Shown: positions 45,269 to 52,133 of the stretch, in pieces | How the letters are laid out: each line of letters begins with the position of its first letter | Numbering within the stretch: position 1 is the stretch's first letter | NCBI RefSeq assembly: GCF_000775915.1 | Contig: NZ_BBLT01000002.1 | Coordinates: 496,001 to 560,000, forward strand | DNA: 64,000 nt | Reading direction: 5' to 3' | Source of the DNA: Sporocytophaga myxococcoides | GTDB taxonomy: Bacteria > Bacteroidota > Bacteroidia > Cytophagales > Cytophagaceae | Notes under the pieces: generated by a model | What the model saw: only the letters and a program-made list of their open reading frames with translations | Told to the model about the DNA's origin: nothing | The model's database searches: none | Position numbers and translations under genes: made by a program

Positions 45269-46468
45269 TTAAATGTCTCCTAAAAGATAATTAAGGTGAG
45301 TAATGGACTGGTTGTAGTTTTTCAGCGCTTCAAGATGATTGAGCTCTATTGAGAATGCTTGTTCGATATTTAATAAGTATACATAATATGTTATACTTCC
45401 AAGTCTATAGCTCTCTGAAGCGGACTTTAATGTCTGGGCAGCTTCCAGAAGGCCAGCGGATTCATAGTAGTTTAACTCCTGGGTAAATTGTCTATACCTG
45501 CTTACTGCCTGTACATATTCTCCGTTAAGTTTGTACTTGCCAAGTATCAACTGATTTTCTGCTATTTCAATGCCTTTGTTCGCTGCTTTTATTCTGGAAT
45601 GATATCCCCAGTAAAATATAGGTAAGGTAACGCCAAATCTCAATCTGTATTTAAATGAAGTGTGTTCATCCCCCTGATTTAAATAACCTACAATCAATCC
45701 AGGCATTCTTCTGGCTCTTTCAAGTTTTAAAAGCCTTTTACTCAGGTCCTGTTGTCTTTGATAGTAGTGATATACAGGATTGTTGGTTATGTTTTCCGTT
45801 GAGGAGGTGTTAAGAATAAGAGGGGGAAATTTTTCTATGGTTCTATCCGGAACAATAGAAGTATCTTCCGGAGTACCAATGGCAAGTAAAAATTGTTTTC
45901 TTGAATTTCTGAATTCCGCAGAAGCTTGCAATAGCTGAAGTTCAATTCCTTTATACTTTGCTTCTCCGCTTATTTTCTCGAGTATACTAATTTGACCCAC
46001 ATTGTATCTTACCTCATTGATCTTCAATAGTCCTCGCAAAATGGAATCTTGATTCTTAAGTATTTGAAATCGCTCTCTCCAGTATTGATAGCTAATATAT
46101 GTGTTTCGGACATTATACTTTATCAGGTTTGTATTAACAGCCCTGTCAGCTTTCATCAGGTTAACATTTGCCTGCTGTGTTTTATACTGCTGCATATAAA
46201 CAGTAGGAAAGTCAATAGCCTGAAGTATGCCTGGCCTTAGTTCATCTCCTTGGGGAGCCTCAAACAGCAATTCAGTATTGTAAAACTGAAGGGTACTTCC
46301 TTTTAAAAGTTGTTGTTGCTCAACCTGAAGATTGGAGACTTTTATTTGGGGGTGATTAATCAATGCTATCTGGATAGCAGAATCCGGGGAAATACTTTTT
46401 TGGCTGTAGCCAAGCCTGTAAAGCAGGAATAACCCTCCCCAAAGGAGAAATTTTACTTGTAAACTCAT
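45269..46468 (-). CDS. TolC-like outer membrane efflux protein
   Basis: A 399-aa outer-membrane channel component of the RND system. A signal peptide (MSLQVKFLLWGGLFLLYRLGYSQ) is followed by long helices with the OEP pattern (SAIQIALINHPQI, YNVGQISILEKISGEAKYKG, YRLGSITYYVYLLNIEQAF). The two halves of the family are visible but the second is short. It is first in the operon, 2 bp before the pump gene. Confidence 0.88.
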   Translation of the reverse strand: MSLQVKFLLWGGLFLLYRLGYSQKSISPDSAIQIALINHPQIKVSNLQVEQQQLLKGSTLQFYNTELLFEAPQGDELRPGILQAIDFPTVYMQQYKTQQANVNLMKADRAVNTNLIKYNVRNTYISYQYWRERFQILKNQDSILRGLLKINEVRYNVGQISILEKISGEAKYKGIELQLLQASAEFRNSRKQFLLAIGTPEDTSIVPDRTIEKFPPLILNTSSTENITNNPVYHYYQRQQDLSKRLLKLERARRMPGLIVGYLNQGDEHTSFKYRLRFGVTLPIFYWGYHSRIKAANKGIEIAENQLILGKYKLNGEYVQAVSRYRQFTQELNYYESAGLLEAAQTLKSASESYRLGSITYYVYLLNIEQAFSIELNHLEALKNYNQSITHLNYLLGDI

Positions 46469-46507
46469 TGTTAAAAATTAAAATTAAATCTTCGAATTGT
46501 TCAATCC

Positions 46508-46539
46508 TTGTCATATTCTCCTCTATTAGAATAAGACAA
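46508..46539. promoter_or_regulatory. Inverted repeat upstream of the metal-efflux operon (site 1)
   Basis: TTGTCATATTCT and AGAATAAGACAA form an 11-of-12 dyad around an 8-bp centre, 40 bp upstream of the TolC-like start. The outer arms TTGTC/GACAA recur at 46671-46690. Confidence 0.55.
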
Positions 46540-46551
46540 TTTTGGTTTTTT

Positions 46552-46572
46552 CTCCTGAGGTAACGTTAGGAG
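46552..46572. promoter_or_regulatory. Palindrome CTCCTgaggTAACGTTAggag
   Basis: TAACGTTA is a perfect 8-bp palindrome. Outer CTCCT/AGGAG arms flank it off-centre. It lies in the same efflux promoter region and is a possible second operator type. Confidence 0.4.
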
Positions 46573-46670
46573 CTGAATAAATATATTTCAATGTTTTGTA
46601 ATTGTCAAGTGAGATTAATGAGACTAATAAACTTGGAATTGTAATAATTTGGCTCTTTATTGTCGTGTTT

Positions 46671-46690
46671 TTGTCTTAAGAAAAAGACAA
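46671..46690. promoter_or_regulatory. Inverted repeat upstream of the metal-efflux operon (site 2)
   Basis: TTGTCTT-AAGAAA-AAGACAA is a perfect 7-bp dyad. It shares AAGACAA arms with site 1, 160 bp away. The rest of the 534-bp gap (46469-47002) is AT-rich, and I see no gene in it. Confidence 0.5.
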
Positions 46691-47002
46691 TTGTATTGAT
46701 TTTTAATGCCTTGTCAGAATGTAAAGAAATTAAAATGCAGTTAAAAGTACATTAAAATGTTATTAAAAAATACTAATCTTTTTCTTCGTAAACATCCTTG
46801 CTGGAATAAGTGAGAGCTTGAATGAGGATTCTAAAAGTGGTTCAATCTTTGAATGACAGTAAATTAAAAACAAATTATATAGATAAATAAATTTATGTAA
46901 TTATAGAGATCGGGATTTTCCACATCGGGGAATATTGTTCGTTCAAACTTTAAGCTTTTAATAAATTACTTTAATTTTTATTTACCTAAACATGGAATTA
47001 TT

Positions 47003-47401
47003 ATGAATCAAAAACCTTCAAATGCATTTATTGCAGCTTCCTGGATAGCTTTAGGCGCAGGAATGTTTGGCTATTTAATTGGTCTGTGGAGAGCTGAAAT
47101 GCTACTTAATGAAAAAGGATATTATTTTACAGTACTAATGTTTGGTTTGTTTTCAGTAATATCAGTACAGAAAAGTGTGAGAGACAAGCTGGAAGGCGTT
47201 CCTGTAACGGATCTGTATTATGGATTAAGCTGGTTTGCAACCTTATTGTCAATAGTATTGCTGGTTGTAGGACTTTGGAATGCTGTGTTATTGCCTAGCG
47301 AAAAGGGCTTTTACGCTTTTGCATTTCTGTTAGCGATTTTCGGAGCAATAACAGTACAGAAAAACACTAGGGACGTTCAGGCATCCAACAAGGCCGCATA
47401 A
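47003..47401 (+). CDS. YiaA/YiaB-family inner membrane protein
   Basis: A 132-aa membrane protein with two YiaAB domains, each of two helices. Domain 1 (~8-62) and domain 2 (~70-125) share the pattern G.W.A..LL.EKG.Y.....F.. ..VQK..RD. The function of the family is unknown. It is monocistronic, with a strong terminator behind it. Confidence 0.88.
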   Translation: MNQKPSNAFIAASWIALGAGMFGYLIGLWRAEMLLNEKGYYFTVLMFGLFSVISVQKSVRDKLEGVPVTDLYYGLSWFATLLSIVLLVVGLWNAVLLPSEKGFYAFAFLLAIFGAITVQKNTRDVQASNKAA

Positions 47402-47426
47402 AAAAGTAATTCACTTCAAATTAATT

Positions 47427-47469
47427 AGCCAGTCAAAACGAGACATCTTTCGGTTGACTGGCTTTTTTA
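47427..47469 (+). terminator. Rho-independent terminator after yiaA-like gene
   Basis: AGCCAGTCAA / TTGACTGGCT stem with a 17-nt loop, followed by TTTTT. Confidence 0.9.
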
Positions 47470-47490
47470 ATTAGAGTATTCTGCAAATCA

Positions 47491-47527
47491 TTGACCTGTA
47501 TCAAGATCCTTTCTTAATCTGGATCAA
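47491..47527. promoter_or_regulatory. Two tandem FNR/CRP-like boxes upstream of mhqO
   Basis: TTGACctgtATCAA (47491-47504) and TTAATctggATCAA (47514-47527) each differ by one base from TTGAT-N4-ATCAA. Their centres are 23 bp apart. The second is centred about 43-44 bp upstream of the transcription start predicted from the TATCTTTG box, the usual place for class II activation. Confidence 0.6.
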
Positions 47528-47550
47528 GGAGGATTAGGAATATGGTGTTC

Positions 47551-47558
47551 TATCTTTG
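47551..47558 (+). promoter_or_regulatory. -7 promoter element of the mhqO unit
   Basis: TATCTTTG, a perfect TAnnTTTG, 83 bp upstream of the mhqO ATG. The -33 TTG is missing, as expected for an activator-dependent promoter. Confidence 0.6.
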
Positions 47559-47641
47559 TGTTATAGTTCAGAAATGGAGAAGGTTTTCCGCTTCTGAGAA
47601 CAATTGAAGAAAGTTATACTTATACTAATAACACTAAAGTT

Positions 47642-48577
47642 ATGAAAGACACTATATTAGGTTTACATCATATAACTGCAATTGCAGGTTCTGCACAAAT
47701 CAATCTTGACTTTTATACAAAAGTATTAGGTCTCAAACTAATAAAAAAGACTGTGAACTTTGACGATCCTGGCACTTACCATTTTTATTTTGGTGATCAG
47801 ATTGGTACTCCGGGTTCTATTCTGACTTTCTTTCCCTGGGAAGGTATAACTCCTGGAAGAAGAGGTACCGGAATGGCCACTGAAATAGGTTATGCTGTTC
47901 CGGAAGGTAGTCTTGAATTCTGGGTTAAAAGGTTTGAAAGCCATAATGTTACTTATAATAAGCCGTCAGAAAGATTTGGAGAAAAGTATCTGACCTTTCT
48001 TGATCCCGATGGATTAAAGCTTGAATTGTATGAAGCAACTGATAGCCGGACGCCTTATGTATCAGGTGATATTGCGGAAAATGTAGCAACAAGAGGGTTT
48101 CATAATGTTACGCTGACTCTAAGCTCAATCAAAGATACCGCTGCGGTATTAACTGATATTTTCGGTTTCAAATTAGATGCTGAAAATATAAATCGTTTCA
48201 GATTTAAGACAGATACAGTAGAAAACGCCAATATAGTAGATCTGGTAGAAGCTATGGGAGAAGGTCGTGGTCATGTTGCTGGTGGTACTGTTCACCATGT
48301 GGCCTTTAGAGTAAAGGATGAAGAAACATTGATGAAATACAGAGATATCGTAGAAGGTAAAGGTTTTAATATTACTCCTAAGATTGACAGGAATTATTTC
48401 TATTCCCTGTACTTCAGAGAGCCAGGTGGGGTTTTGTTTGAAATAGCAACAGATAATCCGGGTTTTGCAGTGGATGAAGATGTGAATGAATTAGGAAAAA
48501 ACTTGAAACTTCCAGCTCAATACGAATCTAAAAGAAGTCAGATTGAAAAAGTTTTGCCTAAACTTGTAGAAGCTTAA
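47642..48577 (+). CDS. mhqO: Ring-cleaving dioxygenase, MhqO-like glyoxalase-fold protein
   Basis: A 311-aa vicinal-oxygen-chelate protein with two glyoxalase repeats (~5-135 and ~150-270). Likely metal ligands are the His of GLHHITA, the His of TVHHVAF and the Glu of VLFEIATD. MhqO relatives detoxify hydroquinones and catechols together with MhqD. The motif FPWEG.TPGRRGTGMATE is typical. It starts the FNR-box-controlled unit and is followed by mhqD after 11 bp. Confidence 0.88.
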   Translation: MKDTILGLHHITAIAGSAQINLDFYTKVLGLKLIKKTVNFDDPGTYHFYFGDQIGTPGSILTFFPWEGITPGRRGTGMATEIGYAVPEGSLEFWVKRFESHNVTYNKPSERFGEKYLTFLDPDGLKLELYEATDSRTPYVSGDIAENVATRGFHNVTLTLSSIKDTAAVLTDIFGFKLDAENINRFRFKTDTVENANIVDLVEAMGEGRGHVAGGTVHHVAFRVKDEETLMKYRDIVEGKGFNITPKIDRNYFYSLYFREPGGVLFEIATDNPGFAVDEDVNELGKNLKLPAQYESKRSQIEKVLPKLVEA

Positions 48578-48588
48578 TAATTTTAAAT

Positions 48589-49224
48589 ATGCATCAGAAT
48601 AATATTGTATATAGGGGCAAAAAACTTGAAGAGGCAGGGAAAGTGCTTATTATGTTGCACGGAAGAGGGGCATCAGCAGAAGATATCCTTTCCCTGTCTT
48701 CTTATTTTAAACTGGATAATGATTTTGCAATTATAGCTCCTCAGGCAACTAATCACACCTGGTATCCTTATTCTTTTCTCGCAGAGCCCTCTCAAAATGA
48801 GCCGTTCCTGTCATCTTCGATCGATTTATTGAATGGGGTAGTAAATGATATAGTTTTGAAGGGAATAGCGAAGGATAAAATTTATTTCCTAGGCTTTTCA
48901 CAAGGGGCTTGTCTTACTTTGGAATTTGTTGCCAGAAATGCAACCAGATGGGGCGGAGCCATTGCATTTACAGGAGGTCTGATTGGTGATAAGTTGTATC
49001 CCGATAAATATAAAGGCGATTTTGCAGGTACTCCAATCTTTATAGGTACAAGTGATCCTGATTTTCACGTACCCGTTCAAAGGGTGCAAGACAGTACTTC
49101 TTTACTTACAAAATTGAATGCAAATGTTAAAGAAATTGTATATAAAGACATGGGGCATACTATTATTCAGGAAGAGATAGACTGGGCCAAAAAATGGGTT
49201 TTAAATAATGCTCAAAATGTTTAG
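48589..49224 (+). CDS. mhqD: MhqD-like carboxylesterase/phospholipase
   Basis: A 211-aa alpha/beta hydrolase of the phospholipase/carboxylesterase family. It shows the oxyanion motif LHGRGASAED, the nucleophile elbow GFSQGA, the acid in GTSDPDFHVP and the His in DMGHTI. In Bacillus MhqD is induced by quinones. The end overlaps the following cupin gene by 17 bp, so the three genes are one unit. Confidence 0.9.
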   Translation: MHQNNIVYRGKKLEEAGKVLIMLHGRGASAEDILSLSSYFKLDNDFAIIAPQATNHTWYPYSFLAEPSQNEPFLSSSIDLLNGVVNDIVLKGIAKDKIYFLGFSQGACLTLEFVARNATRWGGAIAFTGGLIGDKLYPDKYKGDFAGTPIFIGTSDPDFHVPVQRVQDSTSLLTKLNANVKEIVYKDMGHTIIQEEIDWAKKWVLNNAQNV

Positions 49225-49573
49225 TGTTACCAAAGTATACAGTGATGTTAATGGAGATAGTCATTTTGAAGATATCTCTATTGATTTGAAAGAAGCCGGT
49301 ACCATAGGAAGGCTTTCTGATACTTATCCTGCTAATGGAGTAATATTCAGAGAAGTGGAGCCCACTTATGATTTTGATTTTCATACAGCTCCTCAAAAGC
49401 AATATATTATATTAATTGATGGAGAAATTGAAATTGAAACTTCCCTGGGTGTAAAGAGAAATTTTAAAGGAGGAGATATACTTCTTATGGAAGATACAAA
49501 AGGGAAGGGGCATAGAACAAGAAACGTTACTCCCATAAAACGAAAATCAATTTTCATTACTCTGCCAGAATAG
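49208..49573 (+). CDS. Small cupin-like protein
   Basis: A 121-aa single-domain cupin-like protein. The strand pattern FHTAPQKQYIILIDGEIEIETSLGVKRNFKGGDILLMEDTKGKGH contains the two cupin motifs in short form (HTAP...Y.ILIDGE.E; G..GDI.L.ED..GKGH). The two His residues may bind metal. It starts inside the mhqD end, with a second possible ATG three codons later. It probably acts on the same aromatic or quinone chemistry. Confidence 0.75.
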   Translation: MLKMFSVTKVYSDVNGDSHFEDISIDLKEAGTIGRLSDTYPANGVIFREVEPTYDFDFHTAPQKQYIILIDGEIEIETSLGVKRNFKGGDILLMEDTKGKGHRTRNVTPIKRKSIFITLPE

Positions 49574-49612
49574 TTTAGAGGGGATTATAATTTAAGAGAT
49601 AATCCTTCATTC

Positions 49613-49626
49613 TTGATGTAGATCAA
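49613..49626. promoter_or_regulatory. Perfect FNR/CRP-type box upstream of the pirin unit
   Basis: TTGATgtagATCAA is an exact TTGAT-N4-ATCAA palindrome, centred 64 bp upstream of the pirin ATG. It matches the two boxes in front of mhqO. Confidence 0.65.
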
Positions 49627-49683
49627 TCTGTTTAAGTATATAAATTTTTATTTTTATATCGTTTACTGTTTTTCACCACCGAT

Positions 49684-50472
49684 ATGAAATACTTGATTTT
49701 ATACTTTCTGTCCGCATTGGTTTTAAATGCTAATGCTCAGACAAAACCTGAAGGTCAATTTAAATACGTTCTTCATAAAGCTAATACCAGGGGAACTTCT
49801 GAAATAGCCTGGCTGCTCAGTTATCATACATTTTCCTTCAGTGATTATTATGACCCTGAAAGAATGAATTTTGGCGCACTCAGAGTTTTGAATGATGACA
49901 GAATAGACGGTGGAAAAGGATTTGGAACACATCCTCATAATAATATGGAGATCATAACCATTCCTTTGGAGGGAACTGTTGAACATAAAGACAATATGAA
50001 AAACAGAGGCCTCATCAATGCAGGGGATGTACAAATAATGTCTGCTGGAACAGGTATTACGCATTCTGAATATAACTATTCTAAATCTGAACCTCTAAAA
50101 CTCCTTCAGATCTGGGTATTCCCTAATCAACAGAATGTTAAGCCAAGGTATCAGCAGAAAAATGGTATTTTAAAAAATCAGCCTGATAATACCTTGGTAA
50201 AAGTAGTTTCTCCTACAGATACCAACGCACTTTTTCTTTATCAAAATGCTGTATTCTCTGTCGGGAAGTTTAAAAAGAATTATAAGTTGAACTATTCTTT
50301 GGCTTTTAAAGGGAATGGCGTATATGCTTTCATCATTAAAGGAAAAGCAAGAATAAATGGTATAGATCTGGATGTAAGAGATGGGCTTGGTGTCTGGAAT
50401 ACTGAAAAGATTTCCATAGAGGCTTCTGAAGATCTTCAGATTTTATTGATGGATGTTCCAATGATTGATTAA
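49684..50472 (+). CDS. Pirin-family protein with signal peptide
   Basis: A 262-aa bicupin of the pirin/YhhW (quercetinase) type. The N-terminal cupin has the metal ligands of the pattern GTHPHNNMEIIT..LEGTVEHKD and AGTGITHSEYN. The C-terminal cupin is degenerate. Unlike most pirins it begins with a signal peptide, MKYLILYFLSALVLNANAQ, so it should be periplasmic or exported. It is coupled to the HupE gene by a TAATG overlap. Confidence 0.87.
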   Translation: MKYLILYFLSALVLNANAQTKPEGQFKYVLHKANTRGTSEIAWLLSYHTFSFSDYYDPERMNFGALRVLNDDRIDGGKGFGTHPHNNMEIITIPLEGTVEHKDNMKNRGLINAGDVQIMSAGTGITHSEYNYSKSEPLKLLQIWVFPNQQNVKPRYQQKNGILKNQPDNTLVKVVSPTDTNALFLYQNAVFSVGKFKKNYKLNYSLAFKGNGVYAFIIKGKARINGIDLDVRDGLGVWNTEKISIEASEDLQILLMDVPMID

Positions 50473-51098
50473 TGTATCTGCATATTCTTTACCATCTATT
50501 TGACGCTGAGTTTTCAGATTACTTAAAACTTGGTTGGGATCATATCATAGATATTAAAGCCTATGATCATCTCTTGTTTGTTATGACTTTATGTGCCTTG
50601 TTTACCTTTAATGAGTGGAGGAAGATACTGGTAATTATTACAGCCTTTACTATTGGTCATTCTCTTACCCTCGCATTGTCAACACTTAACTATGTACTTT
50701 TACCTCAGAATTGGGTCGAAGTACTAATTCCTATGACGATATTTCTTACAGCAATGACAAATATTGTAAGGAAGAAAAATGTGTCTGCTGAAAAAACTTT
50801 TGATAAAGCTGTTGTGGTGAACTATATCATTGCCTTATCCTTTGGACTGATTCATGGTTTGGGGTTTGCCAATAATTTTAAATTTATGATGGGAGAGGAT
50901 TCGAGTATTATAAAGCAACTATTTGCATTTAATTCCGGACTTGAACTTGGGCAGATAACAATCGTAATGCTATTCCTTGTCATCTTATACATTTCAACAA
51001 GGGTTTTTAATGTTTTGCACAGGGAGTGGACTGTATTTTTTTCTGGTGCAGGTGCAGGTCTTTCATTCATGATGATTGTAGATATACTGTTTAAATGA
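50472..51098 (+). CDS. HupE/UreJ-family membrane protein
   Basis: A 208-aa integral membrane protein with about six helices. The family motifs are WDHIIDIKAYDHLLFVMTL, FTIGHSLTLALS and FGLIHGLGFANNF, whose His and Asp residues could bind metal. Classical members transport nickel for hydrogenase or urease, but no such enzyme is encoded here. It overlaps pirin by 1 bp and the next gene by 4 bp. Confidence 0.85.
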   Translation: MYLHILYHLFDAEFSDYLKLGWDHIIDIKAYDHLLFVMTLCALFTFNEWRKILVIITAFTIGHSLTLALSTLNYVLLPQNWVEVLIPMTIFLTAMTNIVRKKNVSAEKTFDKAVVVNYIIALSFGLIHGLGFANNFKFMMGEDSSIIKQLFAFNSGLELGQITIVMLFLVILYISTRVFNVLHREWTVFFSGAGAGLSFMMIVDILFK

Positions 51099-51607
51099 AA
51101 AGGGCTTTATTATGTGTGGTTGTATTTTTTTTTATTAAAGATGAGTCTTCAGCTCATCCCTTAAAAATGGCATATACTTCAGTAAAATATTCTGCTGTAA
51201 AAAAAGTATTTGAAATCACTCACAGAGTATTTCAGGATGATTTCGAAAATACTTTACGGGAAGAATATAATTATTCAGGAGGGGATGTTTTTATCAACCA
51301 AAAAAATCAAATTACCCAAAAGTTTGTTAATGATTTCTTTCAAAAGAATTTTTCAATAAAGTTTAATAAAACAGCTGTGAACCTGAAGTTTGTAAAAACG
51401 GAACAGAAGAACCAGATGGGAATAATTGTTTATTATGAAACAGAAAAAGTGGATTTATCAAAGATCAGTTCAATTCAAATTTATAATTTCATTATGATGG
51501 AGAGTTTCAAAGAACAGGTAAATATGTTTCACCTGAACATCAATGATGAGATCAAGAGAACGATAAAGTTTGAGATTGATAAAACTAATGAAAATTTATT
51601 GTTTTAA
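51095..51607 (+). CDS. Secreted DUF6702-like protein
   Basis: A 170-aa protein with a short signal peptide (MKRALLCVVVFFFIKDESSA). The mature part begins HPLKMAYTSVKYSAVKKVFEITHRVFQDDFENTL, the start typical of DUF6702 proteins that sit beside HupE genes in Bacteroidota. Its start overlaps the HupE stop (ATGA). It may be a periplasmic partner of the HupE protein; this is inferred from coupling. Confidence 0.78.
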   Translation: MKRALLCVVVFFFIKDESSAHPLKMAYTSVKYSAVKKVFEITHRVFQDDFENTLREEYNYSGGDVFINQKNQITQKFVNDFFQKNFSIKFNKTAVNLKFVKTEQKNQMGIIVYYETEKVDLSKISSIQIYNFIMMESFKEQVNMFHLNINDEIKRTIKFEIDKTNENLLF

Positions 51608-51630
51608 GCATAATGTTATAATTTCAGTAT

Positions 51631-51909
51631 ATGGATATTCAGAATAAAGAAACTGAAGATGAAGGTACATTTTTCATTGAGGAAGGAAATGAAAGATTGG
51701 CAACTATGTATTACAGATGGAGAGGTGATGATAGAGTCATTATTGAGCATACGGAAGTTTCAGAAAAGCTTAAGGGAAAAGGTATAGGCAAACAACTGGT
51801 TGATCATGCAGTGGCATTCGCCAGAGAAAGACATGTAAAAATTATCCCCTTGTGTCCTTTTGCAAAATCAGTATTTGAAAAATCTAAAGGGTATGAGGAT
51901 GTCTTGTGA
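51631..51909 (+). CDS. Short GNAT acetyltransferase (YjdJ/GtfA-type)
   Basis: A 92-aa minimal N-acetyltransferase fold. The acetyl-CoA loop is KLKGKGIGKQLVDHAV, and the C-terminal CPFAKSVFEK is the family hallmark. The substrate is unknown. It lies 23 bp after the DUF6702 gene and could be the last gene of the pirin unit. Confidence 0.85.
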   Translation: MDIQNKETEDEGTFFIEEGNERLATMYYRWRGDDRVIIEHTEVSEKLKGKGIGKQLVDHAVAFARERHVKIIPLCPFAKSVFEKSKGYEDVL

Positions 51910-52133
51910 ATCATACATTCCAACATTCAAAGTCAATTTCTGACTTTTGCTGAATATTTTTGTGTTTTTTAGATTTAAAATTTTTCTTGTAAAAAAGCTA
52001 ACTTTTTCTACTTTCCTCTATTGACAATGGATTCAAAGGTTTTAGTAACTTATTGATACGTTAACTCGTTTGAATTTATAGAACGTATTCTCTCACGTTT
52101 TTTTCAACAAAAGTTAATTAGAGCTATAGATTC

